38,717 bases of DNA from Porticoccaceae bacterium (GCA_002691825.1 NZIZ01000021.1:44632-83348); one strand, 5' to 3'. Shown: positions 19,389 to 29,341, counted from the first letter of the stretch. Notes: generated by a model not told the origin, from the letters alone. Numbers and translations are program-made.

Positions 19389-20240
19389 TCAGTAATATAA
19401 GAGTGGATGAGAAAGACTTGAGTTACAGAAATTACTGAGAGCCATCTCGTCCTCTTCCGGATAAAATGTGCTCAAATTTAGACTTTTACCAGAAAGCTGT
19501 ACAGCTGGACCGAGGGTACTGACTGAGCTTGTGACATTTATAAATTTTCTCAATTCTCCCTCAAGGCTAAGCTGGATCTTAAAACTTGGCATCGGTTCAA
19601 GTCGACTAGCGCGTTCCCGCCAATCCGGCGGCACAATCTTGTGAGCGGCAAGCTTGTCCCTAAGCCGAATATCTCGGTGCTCATTTGTGTAAAGTGAACG
19701 TTGTTCTAGAGACATTAAGATGACAGATAGGGTATTTTCACGACCGCTGATATAGGATCCAGCACCTTCCCGCGAGAATAAGAACTCGGTCAAATTCGAG
19801 GTATTTTCAATTACAGAGGCACTAATAATTTGGCTGAATAGGCCGACCCAACCGCGATTTACCATTAGTATATCGTTTATGTCATCCGTCAGCACTGATG
19901 GATACGGGTCGAGAGCTTTAAGTGACAACGTCATTGACTTCCTCAGCCAGTTCATCTCAGGTGCGTGGATATCGAACACACTTGTCCGCTCTTCGGTTGG
20001 AAGAAAACCGGCAGCAATCATAAGGTGGCTGCTATCTCGTTGCCCTAAGGAAAATGCGTCGATAATTGCATTTACCAGAGATTGGCTGGGATGGCTGAGG
20101 CCATTTTCAAGGCGGCTTACGTGTCTAGCTGAGCAGTTGATACGATCTGCCATTTGTTCTTGACTCAACTTGAACAGACTGCGCCAAAAAAGCAAGAACC
20201 TAGCAAACTTAAGATTATCACTTGTTAAATCTGATATCAT
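19389..20240 (-). CDS. XRE-family transcriptional regulator with MmyB-like ligand-binding domain
   Basis: HTH 'LFKLSQEQMADRINCSARHVSRLENGLSHPSQSLVNAIIDAF' followed by an MmyB-like domain ('LKALDPYPSVLTDDINDILMVNRGWVGLF'). Confidence 0.85.
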   Translation of the reverse strand: MISDLTSDNLKFARFLLFWRSLFKLSQEQMADRINCSARHVSRLENGLSHPSQSLVNAIIDAFSLGQRDSSHLMIAAGFLPTEERTSVFDIHAPEMNWLRKSMTLSLKALDPYPSVLTDDINDILMVNRGWVGLFSQIISASVIENTSNLTEFLFSREGAGSYISGRENTLSVILMSLEQRSLYTNEHRDIRLRDKLAAHKIVPPDWRERASRLEPMPSFKIQLSLEGELRKFINVTSSVSTLGPAVQLSGKSLNLSTFYPEEDEMALSNFCNSSLSHPLLYY

Positions 20241-20315
20241 ATTCCTATAAATTAAATTTTTTAGTCTAAATTCATTCTTTGTGTATGGCGCCGTACTCTC
20301 GAGATATTTTGCCTA

Positions 20316-20328
20316 GACATGGCATGTC
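20316..20328. promoter_or_regulatory. Palindromic candidate operator between the MmyB-like regulator and the MaoC operon
   Basis: GACATG-G-CATGTC, perfect 6-1-6 palindrome in the divergent intergenic region. Confidence 0.4.
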
Positions 20329-20455
20329 GTGGTTACTTTATACCATGTTCGGCACACTATCGATAGTAAACTTTTATAAACCCATTAATCATCGGGCGAA
20401 TTTTTATGAGTCTTGTCTTTGGGGCTCAATGGTGTATTTTGATAGGAGGTCAAGG

Positions 20456-20917
20456 ATGCCAAAGTCCATTAAAAAGTCGGAGATAAAAAATTACAGCGGT
20501 TATGTTTGCGAACCTACCGATTGGTTCGAGGTTACTCAGGAGCAGGTGAACATATTTGCCGACTGTACCTTGGACCGGCAATTCATTCATATTAATCCCG
20601 AGGCGGCAGCGAAAACGCCCTTTGGCGGGACAGTAGCACATGGTTTTTTGACTCTTTCGATGCTCTCTTATTTCTCTGAGAGCTTTAACCTCGTAATGGA
20701 AGGCATTTATATGGGAGTTAACAAAGGTTTCGATAAGGTGCGGTTTGTTGCTCCGGTGAGAGTTGGCAGCAGAATCCGTTGTCGTGCCACTATTTTGGAT
20801 ATTTCAGAAAAGCGGCCTGGTCAATATGATTTAAAAGTTGAGGCGACGGTTGAGATTGAAGGTGGCGAAAAACCAGCCATGGTTGCTGAGTGGTTGACAT
20901 GTCAAATGACAAACTAG
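20456..20917 (+). CDS. MaoC-like (R)-specific enoyl-CoA hydratase
   Basis: 'DWFEVTQEQVNIFADCTLDRQFIHINPEAAAKTPFGGTVAHGFLTLSML' hydratase 2 motif. ATG at 20456 follows a strong SD (taggaggt), so the track start at 20279 is probably too far upstream. Confidence 0.92.
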   Translation: MPKSIKKSEIKNYSGYVCEPTDWFEVTQEQVNIFADCTLDRQFIHINPEAAAKTPFGGTVAHGFLTLSMLSYFSESFNLVMEGIYMGVNKGFDKVRFVAPVRVGSRIRCRATILDISEKRPGQYDLKVEATVEIEGGEKPAMVAEWLTCQMTN

Positions 20918-20938
20918 CAGTTATTTTGGAGAGAAATG

Positions 20939-21850
20939 ATGGATATTGATTTTACTGACCGAGTTGCGATCATAACGGGTGCCGGAAATGGCCTGGGCCG
21001 TTCGCATGCACTGGCACTGGCTCAGCGTGGCGCAAAAGTGGTGGTGAACGACGTGGGTGGTGCGCGCGACGGTACGGGCACATCGACTGCAGCCGCCGAT
21101 GATGTGGTAAAAGAAATAAAAGCATTTGGTGGAGAGGCTTTCTCGCACTTGGCTAACGTTGCAAATTATGAAGAAGTGCAAGACATGGTGGCTGAAACGC
21201 AAGCTAAGTGGGGTCGCGTTGATATTCTAATTAATAATGCTGGAATACTTAGAGATAAGTCGTTTAGCAACATGGATTTAGCTGATTTCCGACTCGTAAT
21301 AGACGTCCATCTGATGGGATCGGTTAACTGCACCAAAGCGGTGTGGGATATAATGCGGGTACAAAACTACGGCCGTATAGTTATGACAACCTCTGCCAGC
21401 GGTATGTATGGAAATTTCGGCCAGACAAACTATGGTGCAGCTAAGATGGCAGTACTCGGACTCATGAATACCCTTGTGTTAGAGGGGAAAAAATATAATA
21501 TCCATGTTAACGCTCTAGCTCCGACTGCTGGCACTCGGATGACAGAGGATATTTTACCCATGCCTATAATTGGTTTTATGACACAGGAATCTGTGAGTGT
21601 TGGAGTTTTATTGCTCTGTGACGAGAACGCCCCAACTCGGACAATCCTGTGTGCCGGCGCTGGGGGTTATGCGACGGCCGCGATGTTTGAGACAGATGGC
21701 ATATTTTTATCCACAGCAGATCGGAGCCCTGAAAATATTCGCGATCATTGGGAGTCCTTGAACGATATTTCTAAACATAAGGCGCTGCAGTCTGGTGGAA
21801 AGCAAACTGAGAAATTTGTTATGAAGGCGATGGCCCACATGCAATCCTGA
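20939..21850 (+). CDS. SDR, similar to the (3R)-hydroxyacyl-CoA dehydrogenase domain of MFE-2/17beta-HSD4
   Basis: 'RVAIITGAGNGLGRSHALALAQRGAKVVVNDVGGARDGTG', 'ILINNAGILRDKSFSNM', 'YGRIVMTTSASGMYGNFGQTNYGAAKMAVLGLMNTLVLEGKKYNIHVNALAPTAGTRMTEDILP'. Confidence 0.92.
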   Translation: MDIDFTDRVAIITGAGNGLGRSHALALAQRGAKVVVNDVGGARDGTGTSTAAADDVVKEIKAFGGEAFSHLANVANYEEVQDMVAETQAKWGRVDILINNAGILRDKSFSNMDLADFRLVIDVHLMGSVNCTKAVWDIMRVQNYGRIVMTTSASGMYGNFGQTNYGAAKMAVLGLMNTLVLEGKKYNIHVNALAPTAGTRMTEDILPMPIIGFMTQESVSVGVLLLCDENAPTRTILCAGAGGYATAAMFETDGIFLSTADRSPENIRDHWESLNDISKHKALQSGGKQTEKFVMKAMAHMQS

Positions 21851-21917
21851 GCTGATAACCGGCCTACTTTTTATCAAAATCAATTGAGTTATTATTAATT
21901 ATTTGGGGGAAACTATT

Positions 21918-23099
21918 ATGAGAGAAGCAGTTATTGTGTCCGCAGCTAGGACACCAATTGGCAGGGCATACCGAGGTGCTTTTAATAATCTTGAATCACC
22001 CTCAATGGCATCATATGCCATATCTGCCGCGGTTGAGCGAAGTGGGGTCGACCCCAATGAGATAGAGGATTGTATTTTTGGGGCTGCTATGCAACAGGGC
22101 ACTCAGGGTTTTAATCTGGGTCGTCAGGCAGCGATTGCCGCAGGGTTGCCTGTAAGTGTCGCCGGAACAACGGTTGATAGGCAGTGCTCTTCAGGTCTAA
22201 TGAGTATAGCTATGGGCGCAAAGCATATTGCTTTGGATGGTGCATCAGTGGTGATTGCCGGCGGATGCGAGTCGATCAGTCTCGTTCAAAATGAAAATAT
22301 GAATGCCCACCGTTTGATGGATCCAAAGTCTGTTGAGAACGCTCCTTCAATCCATATGCCTATGCTTGATACTGCGGAGGTGGTCGCTAATCGATATAGT
22401 ATTTCTCGAGAGGCCCAAGATGAGTATGCAGTAACTTCGCAGGCTCGTACGGCAGCAGCTCAGCAAGCAGGGAGATTTGATGCTGAAATAGTTCCGGTGA
22501 CTGCTACTAAGCTAGTAACTAACCGAGAGACAGGTGAGGTTACAAAGGAGGAAGTCACCTTAATCAAAGATGAAGGAAACCGCCCGGGAACTAGCTTAGA
22601 GGCACTATCCGGTCTCAAGGTTGTGCGCCCAGGAGGCACTATTACGGGTGGAAATGCGTCCCAACTGTCGGATGGGGCTGCTGCGGTTGTTCTAATGGAT
22701 GCCAAGCAGGCAGAAAGACGCAATATAGAACCTATCGGAATTTACAGGGGAATGGCTGTGGCCGGTTGTGAACCAGATGAAATGGGGATTGGGCCTATTT
22801 TTGCTGTTCCCAAATTGCTTGAGCGTAATGGTCTGTCTATGGATGACATAGGTATCTGGGAATTGAATGAGGCATTTGCAGTCCAAGTTATCTACTGTCG
22901 TGACAAGTTAAGTATTGATCCAGATCGACTCAACATTGACGGTGGTTCAATTTCTATAGGTCACCCTTATGGCATGAGCGGGACTAGGATGACAATGCAT
23001 GCGCTGATAGAAGCAAAGCGTCGTGGTGAGAGGTATGTGGTGATCACCATGTGCGTAGGGGGTGGTATGGGTGCAGCTGGGCTTTTTGAGGTAGCTTAG
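21918..23099 (+). CDS. Acetyl-CoA C-acyltransferase (thiolase)
   Basis: '[22 protein letters not shown]', '[18 protein letters not shown]', 'NEAFAVQ', '[17 protein letters not shown]', '[14 protein letters not shown]'; both Cys and the His present. Internal ATG preferred to 21903. Confidence 0.94.
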   Translation: MREAVIVSAARTPIGRAYRGAFNNLESPSMASYAISAAVERSGVDPNEIEDCIFGAAMQQGTQGFNLGRQAAIAAGLPVSVAGTTVDRQCSSGLMSIAMGAKHIALDGASVVIAGGCESISLVQNENMNAHRLMDPKSVENAPSIHMPMLDTAEVVANRYSISREAQDEYAVTSQARTAAAQQAGRFDAEIVPVTATKLVTNRETGEVTKEEVTLIKDEGNRPGTSLEALSGLKVVRPGGTITGGNASQLSDGAAAVVLMDAKQAERRNIEPIGIYRGMAVAGCEPDEMGIGPIFAVPKLLERNGLSMDDIGIWELNEAFAVQVIYCRDKLSIDPDRLNIDGGSISIGHPYGMSGTRMTMHALIEAKRRGERYVVITMCVGGGMGAAGLFEVA

Positions 23100-23244
23100 A
23101 TATGTTTAAGCATTTGATTTCGGTTGCTCAATCATCGGATCAGATTCCGTTGAAGTTTAATGGAAGCCACCTATGCTTAGAGTCGCTATAAGGGTATGTC
23201 TTGAATTATTAATGAAGACTACTGTGCTATTTGATGTGTAAGAT

Positions 23245-24075
23245 TTCGCAGGGAGGGTAGCCGCAGCCACTGGAGCTAATTCTGCAATAGGCGGGGCACT
23301 CGCGAAGACACTGCTCGAGCAAAGGTGCAATATTGCATTGGGGAGAGGGATAGCGAATCGCTTCGCTCCCTCCGTAGAGAGCTAGTCTCTGAAAATTGGC
23401 GCATATTGATCCGCGTCATAATAATGGAGCTTGATGTATCGGAGCCGGAAGAATCAGTGTCGGTTGCGACGTTTGTCCAGAGGGACCACATCTTAGTTAA
23501 TCTGCTGTTCAACAATGCTAGGGTCGTCACCAGTTGACTTTTTAATGATCTTCATCTTGAAGAAATCCACCGCGTATTCACAGTTAATTATTAGGGGGCG
23601 GATTTCGGATGTAAGGCCTCCTTACCATTATTGAGTGCGTTTAGCTTTGCGGTGATTGTGAATATCAGAACGTTTTCTCTCTGTTTTCTTCGCCGTTGAA
23701 AACTACTCACCCAAGCTCTAATTTTGCTATGGATGATCTCCATGATGCCCTGAGGAGTGAAGTAGCTTACTTGGGAGGTAGTATCACGGCCTTTTACGTG
23801 TTTCCTACTCGCGTCAGAACTAATATTGGAGTAAATGCCAAGGTTATTTTGAAATCCGATAGCCATATCACCTTCGAAAATTAAAGGAAAAAATTGAGGC
23901 AGCATTTCTTACTGGTGCTGATGAAGTAGTAGCGGATGCGTGCATATGATCAGAAACGGCAGGGCTAGAGTTTTTGAGGGATGTGTCTCAAGGCTTGCTG
24001 ATATTTTGGGTATACTCCTCTCCGTCGCCTATACAAAGTTTTTACACATATTCCAATCAAGTAATTTAGATATGC
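23245..24075 (+). pseudogene. Degraded short-chain dehydrogenase/reductase
   Basis: Remnants in SDR order across frames: 'GRVAAATGANSAIGGALAKTLLEQRCNIALGRG', 'ELDVSEPEE', 'ILVNLLFNNARVVTS', 'FNDLHLEEIHRVFTVNY*GADFGCKASLPLL', 'NFAMDDLHDALRSEVAYLGGSITAFYVFPTRVRTNIGVNAKV', 'RNGRARVFEGCVSRLADILGILLSVAYTKF'. Confidence 0.82.
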
Positions 24076-25342
24076 GAAAAAGCGTCCGGCTTATTTGGGT
24101 CGCTTTGCTATCATTACATTGGCGTTAATTTGCGCTCTAGCACTCGTGTTGGGATGATTTTTGCTTGGTTTTGAAAGCGCATGGTATTGAGATCAGTATT
24201 TATATTACCTGAGTCGGTCGAGAGAGATGGGTGGCTGATTATATCTGCCAGTATGAGCCATCGTCGTGAGATGATTGCCGCAATGAAGGGTTGCGTTCAA
24301 ACAAACGGCGGGTCTATCGTTTGATTGTTGAATTGAGTGCAATTCCTGCTTAGATTATATCATCTCAATTTCTCGCTTAATCTCGCAAAAGAAAGAGGAC
24401 GGTATTTGGCTGGCAGTCTCAAATGATCACCTTGGTCCTTATAAAATACATGATGCGGGGGTGTCGGAGTTGAGGGACCATATTCGATGGCGAACATTAC
24501 GGCATTGCAGCTGCAACAATCGCTTATGGTCTGCGTAAGGTTGCCATGCCGATTAATAATAATATTTGTGCTATGGTCAAGATGTTTGAAACTAGTATTT
24601 CGCTAAACTAGGACAGTGATTAGATATTAATTGCTCCTATGCCGCTTTGTGAGATTTCTAATTTAACTACGAATGTGTTTTCGGACGTTTTGCTTCACTG
24701 TCATGGCTACATTGAGTACCCTGTTCCAAGGTTTGATGGCTTATGAAGAATTTTCCTTGTCGATTTTTCGTCCGTAACTGGTATTGTTGTCAACTAACCT
24801 CATTAATAGAGGAAATCAGTAATGGATGCGAACGCAGGACCGCTTCAAGAATTTATGAGGGATATGAATTGTTTGAGTTATGAGTAATGCATGCTTTCGA
24901 CTTACCTAATGCATATCGTTATGGCAGCATTATTAGTAGTATGGCCTCTCAGAAAATTAAGTTAATCGAGCTAGATAATTTAAACGTTAATTTAGGTGGA
25001 AAGGGTAAAATGCGCGCGCGTGGCCCGAGCGATCTTATGTTTGTTGCCGTTACGCTGATCCTGATGTCTGTTTGTTGATGTTGAGAGATGATTTCGAATC
25101 GGAAACGTCGGAGTGGTGCACTTGGCCGAACGTTGAATATCGTCAACCTTACTGAGGATGTGGCACTTTTTTTTGCGATTCAACGTACATCTTTACGAAA
25201 TAAAAAAAGTGATATATGGCTTGGATGATGAGTTGAAGTGTCCGGCGGTGAGAATTGCCGATTATAAATCGGGGCAGGCGACAAAGCGTTATGTTGCGCA
25301 GAAATTACGGTCTGGCGTAATTGTGTTTAGGGGGCTCAGAGG

Positions 25343-26263
25343 ATGATTGAAGCGCTTGGAAGAGAAGGATTTAGTAGGGCGAATGCTACGCTTTTTACAA
25401 AAGCGAATGGACTAACATTCGCTTATGAAACTTTTGGGCATAAGAAAGATTGTCCATTAATTCTTGTTGCTGGATTGAACAACCAATTGGTACGCTGGCC
25501 GGTCGCTTTTTGTGAAGCTCTTGTTGATAAAGGGTTTTATGTCATTCGATTTGATAATCGAGATATTGGTCTTAGTGAGTGGATTGAATCTTCTCGCTCT
25601 CCAGGTTTAGCGCATCAATTTATGACGAAGTTTTTCGGTGTGCCTATTACCATACCCTACACGCTTGGTGATTTGGCAAAAGATACCATTAGCATTTTAG
25701 ATGCGCTTGAGTTACCAGCGGCTCATTTAGTAGGTTTTTCGATGGGTGGTATGATATGTCAAATAGCTGCAGGTAGATATCCCAAAAGGGTTTTGTCATT
25801 AACCTCAATGATGTCAAACTGCGGGGCTTGGGGTTCGGGCAGGCCGACTTTTAGGGTTTCACTTCAGATGATAAAAAGGCCCTCAAAAACAAAGTCTGCA
25901 GTAGATAATTCGGTAGAGACCTTACAGATGATTGGTAGTCCAAAGTATCCCGTCTCTGACGGATCCCTACGTGCAATGATTGTGGCAGAGGCAAAACGCG
26001 CGCGAAATCCGCATAGTTATTTCCGGCAGATAGCCGCTATCAATATTGCCGCAGATCGCTCGGACCTGTTAAAAAGTTTAAAGATGCCTGTATTGGTCAT
26101 AAGCGGCGAGGATGACCCACTTGCGCAGGCTGATGGGGGTATTGCAACTGCATCGTATATTCCTCATGCAACTTTGCGGATTCTTCCGGGGGTTGGACAT
26201 GATCTGCCTAAGCCTCTATTAGGTGATTTCGCGGCTATGATTGCTGAAAATATAATTTCATAA
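25343..26263 (+). CDS. Alpha/beta hydrolase
   Basis: 'LTFAYETFGHKKDCPLILVAGLNNQLVRWP', 'VIRFDNRDIGLSEW', 'AHLVGFSMGGMICQIAAGRYPKRV' nucleophile elbow, 'PVLVISGEDDPLAQADGG', 'PGVGHDLP'. Confidence 0.93.
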   Translation: MIEALGREGFSRANATLFTKANGLTFAYETFGHKKDCPLILVAGLNNQLVRWPVAFCEALVDKGFYVIRFDNRDIGLSEWIESSRSPGLAHQFMTKFFGVPITIPYTLGDLAKDTISILDALELPAAHLVGFSMGGMICQIAAGRYPKRVLSLTSMMSNCGAWGSGRPTFRVSLQMIKRPSKTKSAVDNSVETLQMIGSPKYPVSDGSLRAMIVAEAKRARNPHSYFRQIAAINIAADRSDLLKSLKMPVLVISGEDDPLAQADGGIATASYIPHATLRILPGVGHDLPKPLLGDFAAMIAENIIS

Positions 26264-27182
26264 TTAGCATGAATAGTCCGTACTCCCTTAAATTCCTTAC
26301 ACTCAAATACCGGCAAGTTATCACATTCTAATGTTAGCATGCGTTAATTTGGCGCAGCGCTGTTTGCTTGTGGTATTTTTCCTGAAGTCGGTCCAACGGT
26401 AAACATCCTCGGACCACGTAATGGGACCGCGATAACGTTTTATGCTAGAGGGCCCCAAACGAAAGGTTTCTGAACATAGCTTTGAGCGAAGACCGGGTAA
26501 AGGAAACGGGTCAGTTGATTACTCTTTACCTACTACGATTGTTATTTTTTTAGGAGTCTCTTAAGGGTACGTGTCGGGCGTCGCCTACGTCCATGCATGT
26601 AGTTGAGCATCGTACTTTTTTATGTGGATGACAGTATGTCCATTAGGACAAAATGTGCATATTTGTACGGAAGAGGTAAGGTAAATGTGTCCTACTTCTC
26701 TATGGGCCATCAAAATAAACGGACCAGTGAAAGTTATGCCGTTAGAGCTGAGGTGATAAACCGACTCGATTGGCTTAGTATCGGCTTGATTATGCGAAGT
26801 GGCTATGAAGTTGAGCTTTCGTATCAGTCGAGTAGGACACTTGATGTTAGCGATATTGTTGGATATGGGTCGGGAGACACGGAGCTTTAAAATTTGGAGT
26901 TTTACGGATAGTACGCTTGATTACCGATTGATTTTCCTTTAAGCGCCAATGGCCCGGATGATACGAAGGTAGTAGCCATCAGCCGCGTTAGTGTATGTGG
27001 TAGGAAGACCGTGTCCACCCTGTTCTATGCCACAAAACCAAAGTGATTAAGGCAAAGCTGCCTGGGGGGGCTTTCCAATGAACGTTTTTTTTAAACAGCT
27101 AGCTGTTGGAACTTAAAAGATACTCACTCATAGAATTAGAATGATATGATCCGAAAAAATAGTGAAGTGATGCTTTAAACCT

Positions 27183-28211
27183 CTAGTTTGATGCGTGGAG
27201 AGCTTTATTTAGTTGGATGGCATTATAATTTGTCAGACATTCGACTCTCCCACTTATCGAATTTCTCCTGAATAGCAGGTCATCTTTATGTGAGAGTTCA
27301 TTCGCCTTAATCGCTGCACTTTCAGATCCATCAGTGTTAATGGTAACTACCTTGGTACCCGCAGTAACGTAAAGACCCGCCTCAATTGTGCATCGATCTC
27401 CGAGGGGTATCCCCAGTCCAGAATTTGCCCCCAACAGGCATTGCGAACCGAGTGATATGACCATATTACCACCGCCCGATAAGGTGCCCATTATTGAGGC
27501 GCCTCCGCCGATGTCAGAACCTGATCCACATAAAACGCCGGCTGAAATTCTACCCTCCACCATATTTGGCCCTATCGTACCAGCATTAAAATTAACAAAT
27601 CCTTCATGCATCACCGTTGTGCCCTCTCCAAGGTAAGCACCCAATCTTACTCGAGATGCATCAGCTATTCGCACACCAGACGGAACGATATAATCAACCA
27701 TCCTTGGAAATTTATCTATACAGTTTACTGATAATATCTGACCTCTGAGTTTCGCCTCCACAGTTCGGCTGGCTAGCTCTTCCACATCAATAGGCCCCGC
27801 GCTTGTCCAAGCAATAGTTTTTAGGGTAGTGAATATTCCATCTATGTTCGTGTTGTGGGGTCGGACAAGTCTATGTGACAGGAGTTGTAGCTTAAGATAT
27901 GCCTGAGGAACGGACGTTGGTGCCTCATCACCGATTAACATTACTGCAACGAGAGGTCGATCAGAGGCTGATAGCATCCTGAGGCTATCAGCAATTAGCG
28001 TGTCTCCGCTGGTTCTTAATGCGGATTCTAACGCAATAACCTGATTATTATTCAGCTCGATGTCCACGGTCCGGTCACCAAGGACTGCCATTAAAACCTC
28101 ACTAATCTCAGGATCAGGATTAAACTGGGGAGCAGGAAACAGAACCTCCAGCCACTCGCCTTTCTGATTTTTGCTACCCACCCCAATGCCGAAGCTGTAA
28201 ATTTTATTCAT
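27183..28211 (-). CDS. dapD: 2,3,4,5-tetrahydropyridine-2,6-dicarboxylate N-succinyltransferase
   Basis: 'LGAYLGEGTTVMHEGFVNFNAGTIGPNMVEGRISAGVLCGSGSDIGGGASIMGTLSGGGNMVISLGSQCLLGANSGLGIPLGDRCTIEAGLYVTAGTKV' left-handed beta-helix. ATGA overlap with the upstream gene. Confidence 0.95.
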   Translation of the reverse strand: MNKIYSFGIGVGSKNQKGEWLEVLFPAPQFNPDPEISEVLMAVLGDRTVDIELNNNQVIALESALRTSGDTLIADSLRMLSASDRPLVAVMLIGDEAPTSVPQAYLKLQLLSHRLVRPHNTNIDGIFTTLKTIAWTSAGPIDVEELASRTVEAKLRGQILSVNCIDKFPRMVDYIVPSGVRIADASRVRLGAYLGEGTTVMHEGFVNFNAGTIGPNMVEGRISAGVLCGSGSDIGGGASIMGTLSGGGNMVISLGSQCLLGANSGLGIPLGDRCTIEAGLYVTAGTKVVTINTDGSESAAIKANELSHKDDLLFRRNSISGRVECLTNYNAIQLNKALHASN

Positions 28212-28594
28212 ATATCCTTCTCTTTCTTATTATTTAGAACTATTTTCTGTCCATAGAATAGTGCAGAATAACTTTCCTCTCTAAAACCGATTATTAGAGT
28301 CTCTTCATAATCTAGGACAGGCCGCTTGATTAGCGTTGGTTGCGCCCTGAAAAAATCTGCTACATTAGTTTTGGAGACTTCCTGTTGTTTTTCTAAAGAC
28401 AGCCTCTTCCATGTGAGTCCCCGACGATTTAAAAATGTTTGCCAATCTCGGCGTTGAATCCAGCTATTTATGGTTGAATACTCTAGGCCGTCTTTCCTTA
28501 AATCATGGAATTTATATCCAACGCCCGCATTTTTAAGCCATTTGAGAGCAAGTCTTACTTTATTGCAATTATGAATTCCGTACAGCGTCGCCAA
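28208..28594 (-). CDS. Spx/ArsC (YffB-like) thioredoxin-fold protein
   Basis: 'LYGIHNCNKVRLALKWLKNAGVGYKFHDLRKDGL', 'TFLNRRGLTWKRL', 'PTLIKRPVLDYEETLIIGF'. Confidence 0.9.
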   Translation of the reverse strand: MATLYGIHNCNKVRLALKWLKNAGVGYKFHDLRKDGLEYSTINSWIQRRDWQTFLNRRGLTWKRLSLEKQQEVSKTNVADFFRAQPTLIKRPVLDYEETLIIGFREESYSALFYGQKIVLNNKKEKDI

Positions 28595-28687
28595 AGTTTT
28601 TTCTCTAAAAACTAAAGAATAAGAAGCATAACAAAGTTCAGGATGTTAACACCAGAGCAAAAACAATGAATTGTATAGCTGCATAGT

Positions 28688-29341
28688 TCAGGCCTTATGA
28701 GCTACAAACACCATTTTTCTGTTCGGATAACAATGTCGACAAATTTCGCAAACCCTACCGTCACAGCCTCTCGCTGTACAAAATTCTCGCCCATAAAATA
28801 TCATTTGTAGGTGGAGGGAATTCCAAGAGTCTTTTGGGAAAGATTTTTTGAGATCACGTTCAGCACCTGTAACGTTTTTTGATTTGGTTAGACCCCATCT
28901 TTGAGCGAGGCGAAAGATATGAGTATCAACAGGAAATGCTGGGATGCCAAATGCTTGTGACATCACAACGCTTGCGGTTTTATGACCAACTCCTGGTAAT
29001 GCCTCCAGCTGATCGATTTCTTGCGGTACCTCTCCTCCATGACAGCGAACTAAAATTTTAGACAGCTCCGAAATCGCATGAGATTTTTTAGGGGCCAGGC
29101 CACACGGTCGAATTATTTTATGAATGGTGTCAACTGGCACTTTAATCATATCAAAAGGATTGTTTGCTACACTGAAGAGATATGGCGTTACCTTATTGAC
29201 TCGGACGTCTGTACATTGAGCGCTCATTAGTACGGCGATCAACAGCTGATATGCAGACTCGTGTTTGAGTGGGATTGGCGTTTCGGGATACAAGCTCTGG
29301 AGTTTCTTTTTGATGTATATGGCTCGCTCGGCTCTGCGCAC
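28688..29341 (-). CDS. nth: Endonuclease III
   Basis: 'SAYQLLIAVLMSAQCTD', HhH 'LEALPGVGHKTASVVM', 'FPVDTHIFRLAQRWGL', C-terminal Cys cluster. GTG start overlaps the dapC stop (TAGTG). Confidence 0.93.
   Translation of the reverse strand: MRRAERAIYIKKKLQSLYPETPIPLKHESAYQLLIAVLMSAQCTDVRVNKVTPYLFSVANNPFDMIKVPVDTIHKIIRPCGLAPKKSHAISELSKILVRCHGGEVPQEIDQLEALPGVGHKTASVVMSQAFGIPAFPVDTHIFRLAQRWGLTKSKNVTGAERDLKKSFPKDSWNSLHLQMIFYGREFCTARGCDGRVCEICRHCYPNRKMVFVAHKA

Noticed and set aside
22460-22886. Minus-strand ORFs inside the thiolase gene
   Set aside because: Antisense to a fully conserved thiolase.
24949-25183. Minus-strand 65- and 63-aa ORFs
   Set aside because: Overlapping, low-information, in the decayed region; no motif.
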